From assembly GCF_024586915.1 (NCBI RefSeq), contig NZ_JANBVS010000010.1, forward strand, positions 62,001 through 126,000: DNA of 64,000 bases. The letters run 5' to 3'. The first letter of the stretch is position 1. The number at the start of each line of letters is the position of its first letter. This document shows, in pieces, positions 51,308 through 60,006 of the stretch. Position numbers and translations under genes: made by a program. The stretch comes from Bradyrhizobium sp. SRS-191 (GTDB taxonomy: Bacteria; Pseudomonadota; Alphaproteobacteria; Rhizobiales; Xanthobacteraceae). The notes under the pieces were generated by a model. That model searched no databases. It was not told the origin of the DNA and saw only the letters and a program-made list of their open reading frames with translations.

Positions 51308-52807
51308 ATGGCTGAGAACAGTTGCGTCAACCTCGCCCATTTTGCGACGCAGCAAAGACTGCTGTTTGCGGATTTCTTCAAACACTACCTCGCCGTTGCA
51401 CGCCCCTCGCGGATCTTCGTGATCGCGGCGGACGCAAAAGCGATCACGATCGCCGAAAGGCTTGCGAAGCGCGTCAACAAGATTCGATGCGTCGAGGGAA
51501 GAACCTTCGTCGACATGGCGCTGCTGCGGGTACCGATCTCGTTCCGAGACGTCGCAGCCCAGATCGAGACGTGGGTCTCGCCCACTCGTGATCACGGCCC
51601 TGCGATGCTCGTGGTTGACATGAGCTGGGGCCTTGAGACCAACTCCGCGACCGCCAATTTCGAGGGCTGGCCGGCGCTTGCGGAAGCGCTCACGCGACAG
51701 TCCGCGCTCTCGATTGCATCGCTCTACAACCGCCGGCTGCTGATCGACGAGCAGCTGCTCGTCGCCCTCCGCGGCCATCCGCAGATTCTCACAAGCGCCG
51801 GACTGGTCAGCAACCCACATTGGCTCCCGTCGCGACTGCAGACACGCGGCGCGCTGCGCGAGCAGGTCGATTTCTGGCTTGGCGCGATCGCGCCCGAGCT
51901 GCGGATCGGAACGTCGGCAGCCGCGTTGCACGCCGCGGAGGGAGCCGATCCGATGTGGCTGTTGCGCCGATCGGCAGAGGAGCCGAGTTCGGTTCATCTC
52001 GACAGCCGCGACCGCTGGAAGATCCGCTGCTTCGGCCGTCTGCGCATCTATCGCAACGACGGCAGCCAGGTGAACTGGGACCCGCCGGGCGGTGCCACCC
52101 GCAAGACCAAGACGCTGTTCGCCTACCTACTGCAAAAAGGCGGCCACGGCGCCAGCACCGACGAGCTCGCCGATCTGCTCTGGCCCAACGCCGACGACAT
52201 CGAGGCGGCGCGCAACCGCCTGTATCACACCGTGCGCTATCTACGGCTGGCGCTCGGCCAATCGGACGGACGCGACAGCAGCCGCAACTACGTCCGGCGC
52301 GAGGGCTCGCGCTACGTGCTGGTGCCGCCCGAGCGAAGCTGGCTCGACATTTCGACGTTTGAGCAGCTATGCCGGCAGTCCCAGGGACACATCAAGGCCG
52401 GCGCCAGCGACGAGGCGCTGATCTGCCTGCAGGCGGCAGATCGTCTCTACACCGGCGACCTGTTCGAGGACATTCCAGTTGAATATGCCGATGATGGCGA
52501 GCGCGACTGGTGTTGGAGCAAGCGCTATTGGCTGCGCGACATGTTCTTCAAGGTGCAGCGCGACGCGGCGCGGATTTATCTCGAACGCAGCGACTACTCG
52601 GCTGCGCTGGCGCATTGCCAGAAGGCGCTCGCGATCGACCCGTTGTGCGAGATGGCGCATGCCGAGGCGATGCAGGTGTTCAAGGCGCAAGGACGACGCG
52701 AGGCGATCGACCGCCAGTTCAAGCTCTACCTCGACTCGCTGAAACATTTCGACAACCGGCCGAAGAGCGCCTCGCTCCAGGAGCTGCATCGCAAGCTGAC
52801 GGCTTGA
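51308..52807 (+). CDS. MEDS-like sensor / SARP-type BTAD regulator
   Basis: 499 residues in three parts. Residues about 8-185 resemble a MEDS (DcmR-type) sensory domain: LLFADFFKHYLA, MLVVDMSWGLETNS and ASLYNRRLLIDEQLLVALRG followed by HPQIL. Residues about 235-345 are an OmpR/SARP-type winged helix (KIRCFGRLRIYRNDG, ASTDELADLLWP, AARNRLYHTVRYLRLALG). Residues about 355-490 form a bacterial transcriptional activation domain with TPR-like helices (YSAALAHCQKALAIDPLCEM). SARP proteins activate promoters with 11-bp direct repeats; two such promoters follow at 52918 and 61340. It is most likely the activator of the P450-diiron oxygenase gene set. The fusion of these domains is not one I know. Confidence 0.85.
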   Translation: MAENSCVNLAHFATQQRLLFADFFKHYLAVARPSRIFVIAADAKAITIAERLAKRVNKIRCVEGRTFVDMALLRVPISFRDVAAQIETWVSPTRDHGPAMLVVDMSWGLETNSATANFEGWPALAEALTRQSALSIASLYNRRLLIDEQLLVALRGHPQILTSAGLVSNPHWLPSRLQTRGALREQVDFWLGAIAPELRIGTSAAALHAAEGADPMWLLRRSAEEPSSVHLDSRDRWKIRCFGRLRIYRNDGSQVNWDPPGGATRKTKTLFAYLLQKGGHGASTDELADLLWPNADDIEAARNRLYHTVRYLRLALGQSDGRDSSRNYVRREGSRYVLVPPERSWLDISTFEQLCRQSQGHIKAGASDEALICLQAADRLYTGDLFEDIPVEYADDGERDWCWSKRYWLRDMFFKVQRDAARIYLERSDYSAALAHCQKALAIDPLCEMAHAEAMQVFKAQGRREAIDRQFKLYLDSLKHFDNRPKSASLQELHRKLTA

Positions 52808-52917
52808 GCCCCGCACGCTGGCCACTAGTCGATCACGCGGCCTGCCGCTCGCCTCCGCAATACAGCATCCTTCCCGCCAAATTGACAATTTACTTCGATT
52901 TATCATATAGTTATCGA

Positions 52918-52949
52918 CTAAAGAAAACCCAAAGGCCGCCGCTTAGAGT
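52918..52949 (+). promoter_or_regulatory. SARP-type promoter of the P450 operon
   Basis: Heptamers CTAAAGA (52918-52924) and CCAAAGG (52929-52935) start 11 bp apart, followed after exactly 8 nt by TAGAGT (52944-52949, a TANANT -10). Start of P450 is 50 bp downstream. The same layout recurs at 61340. The preceding 60 bp are unusually AT-rich. Confidence 0.72.
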
Positions 52950-52998
52950 GGGCCCATAACAAACGGTCGCCGTCGAGGGCGGCGAATGGGAGGACCAC

Positions 52999-54255
52999 AT
53001 GCCAGGTTCGGCTGCTCAGCTGGCGCGATGCCCCTATCACGACGCCGCGAAGGACTTCGACCCGTTCGAGATGCGCGATCCGTTCCCGTTCTACGAATGG
53101 GCACGCGCCGAGGCGCCGGTCTTCTTCTCTGACGAGCTCAAGTACTACGTCGTCGCGCGCCACGCCGACATCAAGGCCGTGTTCGACGACTGGCGCACGT
53201 TCTCGTCGGAGAACGCCCAGGCGCCGCTGCGCCCGATGTGCGAGGAAGGCAAGCGCATCATGCGTGAAGGCGGCTTCACCGCCTATTCCGGCCTGTCGGC
53301 CCGCGTGCCGCCCGATCACACCCGCATCCGCAAGCTGGTCCAGGGCTGTTTCGGGCCGCGCCGCTTCAGGGCGATCGAGCCGGAGATCAAGGCCATCGTC
53401 AACCAGGCGATCGACGCCTTCGCCGAGCGCGGCCATGCCGACTTCTTCCGCGAGTTCGCCTATGACGTGCCGGCGCTGGTGCTGTTCAAGCTGGTCGGCA
53501 TTCCCAACATGGACGTGCCGCGCGTGAAGTCCTGGGCGGTCAGTCGCGCGCTCCTGACCTGGGGCGATCTCAGCGACGACGCGCAGATCCAGCACGCCCA
53601 CAACATGGTGGAATACTGGAACTACTGCCGCGATCTGGTGCGCCAGCGCCACGATAATCCGACTGATGATCTGCCCGGCGATCTGGTGCGGCTTCAGAAG
53701 GACGGCGCCGAGATCAGCGACGAGGAGATCGCCGGCGTGCTCTACAGCGCGCTGTTCGCCGGCCACGAGACCACGACGACCCTGATGGCCAACGGCATGC
53801 GCGAGCTGCTGCAGCGGCGTGAGAACTGGGAAGCCATCATCGCCGAGCCGCAGCTGATTCCGACCGCCGTCGATGAATCGCTGCGCTTCAGCCCGTCGAT
53901 CGTGGCATGGCGCAGGCGCGCGCTGAAGGACGCGGAGATCGGCGGCATGCCCGTGCCGAAGGACTCCAACATCCTGCTGCTGATCGGCTCCGCCAACCGC
54001 GACGAGACCGTGTTCGCCGAACCGGCCCGCTTCGATGTCCGGCGCAGCGATGCACGGAGCCATCTGGCGTTCGGCTACGGCATCCATACCTGCGTCGGCC
54101 AGCAGCTCGCCCGCATCGAGTTCGCAATCGCGCTGGGAGAGCTGACACGCAGGCTTCCCGGCCTGCGGCTGGCCGCCGACCAGACGAACGACTTCGTTCA
54201 CAACATCTCGTTTCGCGTGCCGACGGCGCTTCGGATCGAATGGGACGTGGCCTGA
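52999..54255 (+). CDS. Cytochrome P450
   Basis: 418 residues, soluble bacterial type. I-helix AGHETTT (254-260), K-helix ESLR (293-296) and the haem-binding loop HLAFGYGIHTCVGQQLAR with Cys365. GGGAGG precedes the ATG. It is the first gene after the regulator and starts a run of nine genes. The [2Fe-2S] protein at 60779 is of the adrenodoxin type that usually serves P450s; no reductase is seen in the window. Hydroxylation or C-C cleavage of an intermediate of the pathway is likely; the substrate is unknown. Confidence 0.95.
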   Translation: MPGSAAQLARCPYHDAAKDFDPFEMRDPFPFYEWARAEAPVFFSDELKYYVVARHADIKAVFDDWRTFSSENAQAPLRPMCEEGKRIMREGGFTAYSGLSARVPPDHTRIRKLVQGCFGPRRFRAIEPEIKAIVNQAIDAFAERGHADFFREFAYDVPALVLFKLVGIPNMDVPRVKSWAVSRALLTWGDLSDDAQIQHAHNMVEYWNYCRDLVRQRHDNPTDDLPGDLVRLQKDGAEISDEEIAGVLYSALFAGHETTTTLMANGMRELLQRRENWEAIIAEPQLIPTAVDESLRFSPSIVAWRRRALKDAEIGGMPVPKDSNILLLIGSANRDETVFAEPARFDVRRSDARSHLAFGYGIHTCVGQQLARIEFAIALGELTRRLPGLRLAADQTNDFVHNISFRVPTALRIEWDVA

Positions 54256-54337
54256 CGCGCCCCGTTCGTCTTCGGGACGCGCTTCACAATCAACAAAGCC
54301 CGGAAGCGATCCGGGTCACAAGGTGGGGAACAGACGC

Positions 54338-55417
54338 ATGGGCGCCAACGCAGCCGCATCCTTCATCGTGCCCTTCGAAGCCGCGTGCGAGGCGGACTTC
54401 CCGCGCATCGGCGGCAAATGCGCCAGCCTCGCGCGCATGATCGCGCAAGGCGTGCGCGTGCCCGCAGGCTTTGCGGTCGCGACTGACGCCTATGCCCTGC
54501 ATCTGCGCAGCAACGGGCTCGAGGCGACGATCAGCGACCGCCTGTCGCGGATCGTGCTCGACGACGTCGATGACGAGGAGAAGCTGTCCCACGAGATCCG
54601 CGACGCGATCATCGCCCAGCCGATGCCTGGCGTGGTCGAGCAGTCGATCCGCGAGGCCTATCGCCGGATGTCGCCCGATGGCCAACTGCCGGTCGCCGTG
54701 CGCTCCTCGGCGACGGCCGAGGATCTGCCCGATGCCAGCTTCGCCGGCCAGCAGGACACCTACCTCTGGGTTGTCGGCGAGGATGCCGTGGTCGAAAAGG
54801 TCAAGGCGTGCTGGGCCAGCCTGTTCAATGCCCGCGCCATCTCCTACCGCGCCGAGAACGGGCTCGGCCAGATTGACGTGCTGATGTCGGTCGGCGTCCA
54901 GAAGATGGTCAATGCATCAGCGGCCGGCGTGGCGATGACGCTCGATCCGATCAACGGCGATCGCACCAAGATCGTGATCGATGCCGCGTTCGGGCTTGGC
55001 GAGCCGGTGGTCTCCGGCGAGATCACGCCGGACAATTTCGTCGTCGAGAAGGTGCTGCTGCAGGTGATCAAGCAGCGCATCTCCGAGAAGGATTTCGAGC
55101 TGGTCGCCGATCGGGCGGCGCGACGCACCGTCGAGCGTGTCATCGCACCGGAGCGGCGCACCCTGCCCTCTCTGACCAATGCCCAGGTCCTTGCCGTCGC
55201 CCGGCTCGCCAAATCGCTCGAGCGCAGCATGGGCTGCCCGCAGGACGTCGAATGGGCGATCGATGCCGATCTGCCGGAGGACGAGAACCTGGTGGCGCTA
55301 CAGAGCCGGCCAGAGACGGTGTGGAGCCAGAAGAAGAAGCAGACGACAGCCGTCTACGAAACCGGCATTGCCGGCGTGCTGGGGACGCTACTCGCACCGA
55401 TCCAGGCCAAGGGCTGA
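54338..55417 (+). CDS. PEP-synthase-like ATP-binding subunit (phenylphosphate synthase PpsB-like)
   Basis: 359 residues comprising only the N-terminal ATP-grasp domain of PEP synthase/PPDK/rifampin-phosphotransferase enzymes: IGGKCASLARMIAQGVRVP, VAVRSSATAEDLPDASFAGQ, DAAFGLGEPVVSGEITPDN and the closing VALQSRPETV. The central mobile His domain is missing and is supplied by the next gene. Its size is close to that of the 40-kDa subunit of phenylphosphate synthase, which uses ATP to charge a histidine of its partner. The ATG at 54338 has GGTGGGGA upstream. Confidence 0.87.
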   Translation: MGANAAASFIVPFEAACEADFPRIGGKCASLARMIAQGVRVPAGFAVATDAYALHLRSNGLEATISDRLSRIVLDDVDDEEKLSHEIRDAIIAQPMPGVVEQSIREAYRRMSPDGQLPVAVRSSATAEDLPDASFAGQQDTYLWVVGEDAVVEKVKACWASLFNARAISYRAENGLGQIDVLMSVGVQKMVNASAAGVAMTLDPINGDRTKIVIDAAFGLGEPVVSGEITPDNFVVEKVLLQVIKQRISEKDFELVADRAARRTVERVIAPERRTLPSLTNAQVLAVARLAKSLERSMGCPQDVEWAIDADLPEDENLVALQSRPETVWSQKKKQTTAVYETGIAGVLGTLLAPIQAKG

Positions 55418-55460
55418 GCATCACGACAAAGAACAACAGAGACAATGAGGGGAAACGACC

Positions 55461-57269
55461 ATGACGGCGCACGCGAAATTTCCGAGTCCCTATGACCTGA
55501 AGACGCCTGCTGGCGCCGAGGGCTGGGAGAAGCTCTATCCCTATTATCTGCAGTTCCAGAACAGCCTGCGCGACAAGGAGGACGGCAAGTTCTGGTTCTG
55601 CGACTCGCAGCACTGGCCGAGCCCGTTCAAGCCATTCGATGCCGTCACGGTCGAGTTTGCCGTGAAGTGCCTCGGGCAATACAACACCCGGCATTATCTG
55701 ATCCCGCCGGCCAACGGCGTCGAGTACCGCATCCACAACGGCTATTGCTACATGAGCCCGGTCGCGGTCGCGCCCGAGCTGATCGGCGGCCGCGTGCCGC
55801 ATTTCATGGAGCGCGCCGGCTACTACTTCCAAAACTGGGATCGCCTGCTGGCCAATTGGGACAAGAAGGTCCGCGCCAACATCGCCGACCTCGAGGCGCT
55901 CAGCTTCGAGCCGCTGCCCGATGCCGTGCCGCTCGACTGGATCACGGGCGGCGTTGGCCTCGACAACACCTATGCGTTGACCGAGACCTACGACCGGGCG
56001 ATCCAGCTGCTGTACAAGACATGGCAGTATCATTTCGAGTTCCTGAATCTCGGCTACGCCGCCTATCTCGACTTCTTCAGCTTCATGAAGGGTCAGTTCC
56101 CGACCATTCCGGACCAGGCGATCGCCAAGATGGTGCAGGGCGTCGAGGTCGACCTGTTCCGTCCCGACGACGAGCTGAAGAAGCTCGCCAAGCTCGCGGT
56201 GAAGCTCGGCGTCACCGAGGCAATGAAGAGCGGCCCGGTCGACGAGACACTGGCTGCAGTCGGTCGTGAACCGAACGGCGCCGAATGGCTGAAGGCCTGG
56301 ACGGAGGCGCAGGACCCCTGGTTCAACTTCACCTCGGGCAACGGCTTCTACTCGACCGACAAATACTGGATCGAGCATCTCGACATCCCGCTCGGCTACA
56401 TCAGGGACTACATCGTCCGCGTCCAGCGCGGCGAGGAGATCGACCGACCGACGGAAGCCATCGCGCGCGAGCGCGACCGCATCACCTCCGAATATGCCGA
56501 GATGCTGGATGCCGATGCGCGCGCCGCCTTCGAGGGCAAGCTCGGGCTTGCCCGCACCGTGTTCCCCTACGTCGAGAACCACAATTTCTACATCGAGCAT
56601 TGGTCGATGAGCGTGTTCTGGCGCAAGATGCGCGAGCTCGGCGCGATCTTCCGCGATGCCGGCTTCTGGAAGGACGCGGACGACCTGTTCTATCTCAATC
56701 GCCAGGAGGTGCGCGACGCCTTGTTCGACTACGGCAATGGCTGGGCGGTCGGCGCGCCTGCGATCGGTCCGACCTATTGGCCGCCGGAGATCGAGCGGCG
56801 CAAGAAGATCCTTGCGGCGCTGGCGACGACGCCGCCGCAGCCCGCGCTCAACAATCCGCCCGATGTGATCACCGAGCCGTTCACGATCATGCTCTGGGGC
56901 ATCACCACGGAAAGCATCGGCCGCTGGCTCGACGGTGCGGCGAACACGACCAAGCTGTCCGGCATGGCCGCCTCGCCCGGCATCGTCGAGGGCCGCGCCC
57001 GCGTGGTGCGCTCGGCCGACGAGCTCGGCCAGATCGAACAGGGCGAAATCCTGGTGGCGCCGGTGACCGCGCCGAGCTGGGCGCCGATTTTCGGCAAGAT
57101 CAACGCGATCGTCACCGATATCGGCGGCATGATGTCCCACGCGGCGATCGTGTGCCGCGAATACGGACTGCCCGCAGTCACCGGCACCGGGCGCGCAAGC
57201 TCCTCGATCAAGAACGGCCAGATGCTGCGCGTCGACGGCTCGACCGGCGAAGTCACCGTTCTCTCCTGA
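55461..57269 (+). CDS. PEP-utilising phosphohistidine subunit (phenylphosphate synthase PpsA-like)
   Basis: 602 residues. The last about 100 residues are a swivelling phosphohistidine domain: MAASPGIVEGRARVV, ILVAPVTAPSWAPIF and IGGMMSHAAIVCREYGLPAV, whose His accepts phosphate. The preceding about 480 residues hold an acceptor-binding region with many aromatic residues (KLYPYYLQFQ, YYFQNWDRLLANW, VENHNFYIEHWSMSVFW). The length matches the 70-kDa subunit of phenylphosphate synthase and the split corresponds to rifampin phosphotransferase cut in two. It probably transfers phosphate to a hydroxyl group of a pathway intermediate (inference). 43 bp after its partner. Confidence 0.85.
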   Translation: MTAHAKFPSPYDLKTPAGAEGWEKLYPYYLQFQNSLRDKEDGKFWFCDSQHWPSPFKPFDAVTVEFAVKCLGQYNTRHYLIPPANGVEYRIHNGYCYMSPVAVAPELIGGRVPHFMERAGYYFQNWDRLLANWDKKVRANIADLEALSFEPLPDAVPLDWITGGVGLDNTYALTETYDRAIQLLYKTWQYHFEFLNLGYAAYLDFFSFMKGQFPTIPDQAIAKMVQGVEVDLFRPDDELKKLAKLAVKLGVTEAMKSGPVDETLAAVGREPNGAEWLKAWTEAQDPWFNFTSGNGFYSTDKYWIEHLDIPLGYIRDYIVRVQRGEEIDRPTEAIARERDRITSEYAEMLDADARAAFEGKLGLARTVFPYVENHNFYIEHWSMSVFWRKMRELGAIFRDAGFWKDADDLFYLNRQEVRDALFDYGNGWAVGAPAIGPTYWPPEIERRKKILAALATTPPQPALNNPPDVITEPFTIMLWGITTESIGRWLDGAANTTKLSGMAASPGIVEGRARVVRSADELGQIEQGEILVAPVTAPSWAPIFGKINAIVTDIGGMMSHAAIVCREYGLPAVTGTGRASSSIKNGQMLRVDGSTGEVTVLS

Positions 57270-57281
57270 CCCACGAACCCT

Positions 57282-57306
57282 GGAAGGCCGGTGGCGCCGG
57301 CCTTCC
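57282..57306 (+). other. Strong intercistronic hairpin
   Basis: GGAAGGCCGG-TGGCG-CCGGCCTTCC: perfect 10-bp stem, 5-nt loop, 12 bp after the stop of the phosphotransferase gene and 20 bp before the HD-protein ATG. No U-run follows, so it may stabilise the upstream mRNA or reduce read-through instead of ending transcription. Confidence 0.7.
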
Positions 57307-57326
57307 CCGCAAGATTGGACATTGCA

Positions 57327-57929
57327 ATGCTCGACAGGCCCGAGATCGGCAGCCGCTACGATCAGGTGTGGCGCATCAGCGAGCCGTACATGCGCGCCCG
57401 CAAGAACGATGTGCATATTCCGCTGTCCTACGCTTATGCGCGCAAGCTGCTGGCACATTATCCAGATGCGGACGAGGACATCGTCTCGCTCGCGATCATC
57501 CTGCACGACATCGGCTGGTACTCGATCGACATGACCGACATCATCGAGAAGGGCTTTGGCCCGAACATGATGCAGTCCGACGTGCGCTTCCTGCACGAGA
57601 GCGAAGGCGTGCGCATGTCGCGCGCGGTGCTGGAGCAGGCCGACTGGCCGGAAGCCGTCATCGTCGCAGTCGCCGAGATCATCGACGGCCACGACACCCG
57701 CCCCTATCCGCGCTCGCTCAACGACCGGATCGTGCGCGACGCCGACAAGCTGTGGCGCTTCACCACCACGGGTGTCGCCGTCGCCTGCGACTGGTTCAAG
57801 ATGACGCCACACCAATATGCCGCGCGCCTGACGGCTCAGTTCGCCCTGCTCGAGACCGAGATCGGACGACAGATGGCCGAGGAGGCGTTGGCCAAGACCC
57901 GCGTTGCGCTGATGCTCGACCTGATCTGA
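57327..57929 (+). CDS. HD-domain protein (first)
   Basis: 200 residues of HD-type fold: HIPLSYAYARKLLAH, ILHDIGWYS (His-Asp pair), EIIDGHDTRP and VRDADKLWRF. These supply metal ligands for phosphohydrolase or oxidative-cleavage chemistry. It is related to the HD protein at 59389 (shared IDGHDTR and DADKLWRF). Two such genes around an aldehyde dehydrogenase, downstream of a phosphotransferase, suggest removal of phosphate from the intermediate; HD-fold oxygenases that cleave C-C or C-P bonds are an alternative. Confidence 0.82.
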   Translation: MLDRPEIGSRYDQVWRISEPYMRARKNDVHIPLSYAYARKLLAHYPDADEDIVSLAIILHDIGWYSIDMTDIIEKGFGPNMMQSDVRFLHESEGVRMSRAVLEQADWPEAVIVAVAEIIDGHDTRPYPRSLNDRIVRDADKLWRFTTTGVAVACDWFKMTPHQYAARLTAQFALLETEIGRQMAEEALAKTRVALMLDLI

Positions 57930-57946
57930 GCCGAGGGCCCGCGGAC

Positions 57947-59392
57947 ATGGACATGTTCATCGATGGCCGCTGGGTTGCAGCCCTGAGCGGCGCGACCTTC
58001 GACGTGCTCGATCCCGCCATCGGCGAGACCATCGACTGCGTTCCCGACGCCGGTCGTGCCGACGTCGACGCCGCGATCCGCTCGGCGGAGACGGCATTCC
58101 AGGCCTGGAAGGCAACGCCAGTCGCGGAGCGCGCACGCCTGCAGAAGGCCGCCGCGCGGCTGATGCGCGAGAACGCCGAGCAGCTCGGCCGTCTTTTGAC
58201 CCGCGAGCTCGGCCGTCCGCTGTCGGGCGCCATCACCGAAATCCAGCGCTCGGCCGAATTGCTCGAGGTCTATGCCGAGGAAGGCCTGCGCCTGCACGCC
58301 GAGATGCCGCTGACGGGCGTGGCCGGCGAGAAAATCATCATCACCCGCGAGCCCGTCGGCGTCGTCATCGCGATCACGCCGTTCAACTATCCGGTCACCC
58401 TGCTCTGCTTCAAGCTGGGCGCGGCGCTGATGGCCGGCTGCACGGTCGTCGCCAAGCCCGCCGAGGACACCCCCCTGTCGACCCTACGGCTCGCCGAGCT
58501 TTTCAAGACGGCGGGTTATCCCGATGGCTGCTTCAACGTCGTGACCGGCCGCGGCCCCGACATCGGCATGCAGATGATCGAGCATCCGACGCCGCGCAAG
58601 ATCGCCTTCACCGGCGGCACGCGGGCCGGCAAGGCGATTGCCGCGGCAGCCGCGGGCACGATGAAGCGCGTCACGCTCGAGCTCGGTGGCCAGTGTCCGG
58701 CCATCGTCTGCGCCGACGCCGATGTCGGCGTAGCGGCCGCGGCGATCGCGCGCCACGCCTTCGCCAATTCCGGCCAGTTCTGCTACCGCGTCAACCGCGT
58801 CTATGTCGAGCGGGCCGCCTATGCGAGATTCCTCGATGCGCTCACCGACAAGGTCCTGCAGCTCGACGTCGGCAACGGCCTGATCTCGACCTGCGCGCTC
58901 GGGCCCCTCGTCAACGAGAAGATCTTCCGCAACAGCGAGCAGCAGATTGCCGATGCGCGCTCTCGCGGCGCGAGGCTGCTGACCGGAGGCGCAAGGCTCA
59001 CGGGCGGGCTCTACGACAAGGGCTGGTTCCTGCCGCCGACGGTCATTGCCGATGCCGATCCCGCTTCTCTCGTGATGACCGAGGAAACCTTTGGGCCGGT
59101 GCTCGGTGTCGCTCCGTTCGATGATCGCAGGGAGGCGCTGCGGCTGGCGAATGCGACGGTCTATGGCCTCGCCGCCTTCGTGTTCTCGCGCGATCTCGCG
59201 ACCGGACTGACCTTGGCCGAACGCCTCGAAGCCGGCTCGGTGTGGGTCAACGACATCCAGCGCTCCAGCCAGCGCGCGCCATTCGGCGGCATCAAGCAGA
59301 GCGGCATCGGCCGCGAGAAGGGCCTCTACGGGGTCGAGGACTATCTCGAATACAAGACGATCTATCTCACCTACGACGCGGAGCTGCGATGA
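57947..59392 (+). CDS. NAD(P)-dependent aldehyde dehydrogenase
   Basis: 481 residues; catalytic Glu245 (LELGGQCP) and Cys279 (NSGQFCYR), cofactor segments TPFNYPVTLL and KPAEDTPLSTL. GAGGG precedes the ATG. Not of the HpaE subtype; closest in appearance to succinate-semialdehyde/lactaldehyde/vanillin dehydrogenases. It overlaps the following HD gene by four bases (ATGA). It should oxidise an aldehyde released in the pathway. Confidence 0.93.
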   Translation: MDMFIDGRWVAALSGATFDVLDPAIGETIDCVPDAGRADVDAAIRSAETAFQAWKATPVAERARLQKAAARLMRENAEQLGRLLTRELGRPLSGAITEIQRSAELLEVYAEEGLRLHAEMPLTGVAGEKIIITREPVGVVIAITPFNYPVTLLCFKLGAALMAGCTVVAKPAEDTPLSTLRLAELFKTAGYPDGCFNVVTGRGPDIGMQMIEHPTPRKIAFTGGTRAGKAIAAAAAGTMKRVTLELGGQCPAIVCADADVGVAAAAIARHAFANSGQFCYRVNRVYVERAAYARFLDALTDKVLQLDVGNGLISTCALGPLVNEKIFRNSEQQIADARSRGARLLTGGARLTGGLYDKGWFLPPTVIADADPASLVMTEETFGPVLGVAPFDDRREALRLANATVYGLAAFVFSRDLATGLTLAERLEAGSVWVNDIQRSSQRAPFGGIKQSGIGREKGLYGVEDYLEYKTIYLTYDAELR

Positions 59393-60006
59393 CGTATTTC
59401 CTGCGCGACCAGGATCTGCCGATCTGGCTGGCCGCGCGGCCCTGGCTCGACGTGCGCTCGAACGATGAGCACACCCTGATTTCCTATCGGCTGGGCCAAG
59501 CGCTGCTGCGACTGCATCCGGACGTCGATGCCTCGATCGTGCTGCCTGCGATCCTCATGCACGACGTCGGCTGGAAGAAGTTTCCGCCGGAGCAGCTCGC
59601 CGCTGCCGTCGGTCCCAATCCCAGATATCCCGAGCTGCAGCGCGCCCACGAGATCGAGGGCGTGAAGATTGCGGCGGAGGCGTTCAAGCGGCTCGCCATT
59701 CCCGGACTGCAGGTCGAGACCATCCTGGCGATCATCGACGGCCACGACACCCGCAAGGCCGCGATCTCGCGGGAGGATGCTCTGATGAAGGATGCCGACA
59801 AGCTGTGGCGCTTCACCGGCCACGGGGTCGCCACGATCGGCGGCTGGTTCGACACGCCGCCGAAGGAGACGCTCGCGATGCTCGAGAGCTTCGTGCTGCC
59901 GTCGATGCTGACCGATGCCGGTACCACCATGGCCCAGGCGCTGATCGCCGAGAGTACGGCCTCCGCTGACATGACCGACCTGCTGCATATCCAGGTGTCC
60001 GCATGA
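59389..60006 (+). CDS. HD-domain protein (second)
   Basis: 205 residues, with AILMHDVGWKKFPPEQ, AIIDGHDTRKAAIS and MKDADKLWRFTGHG; a paralogue of the protein at 57327. ATG overlaps the aldehyde dehydrogenase stop and its own stop overlaps the SDR start, so three genes are coupled. Duplication followed by divergence points to two related substrates or a heteromer. Confidence 0.82.
   Translation: MTYFLRDQDLPIWLAARPWLDVRSNDEHTLISYRLGQALLRLHPDVDASIVLPAILMHDVGWKKFPPEQLAAAVGPNPRYPELQRAHEIEGVKIAAEAFKRLAIPGLQVETILAIIDGHDTRKAAISREDALMKDADKLWRFTGHGVATIGGWFDTPPKETLAMLESFVLPSMLTDAGTTMAQALIAESTASADMTDLLHIQVSA

Noticed and set aside
55140..57815. Minus-strand open frame of about 890 codons
   Set aside because: It is antisense to the phosphotransferase and HD genes, which have clear domains and ribosome sites; the frame is open only because of GC-rich codon bias.
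56285..57946. Long in-frame extension in front of the aldehyde dehydrogenase
   Set aside because: The extension is Arg-rich and out of frame with the phosphotransferase; the ATG at 57947 fits ALDH family N-termini.
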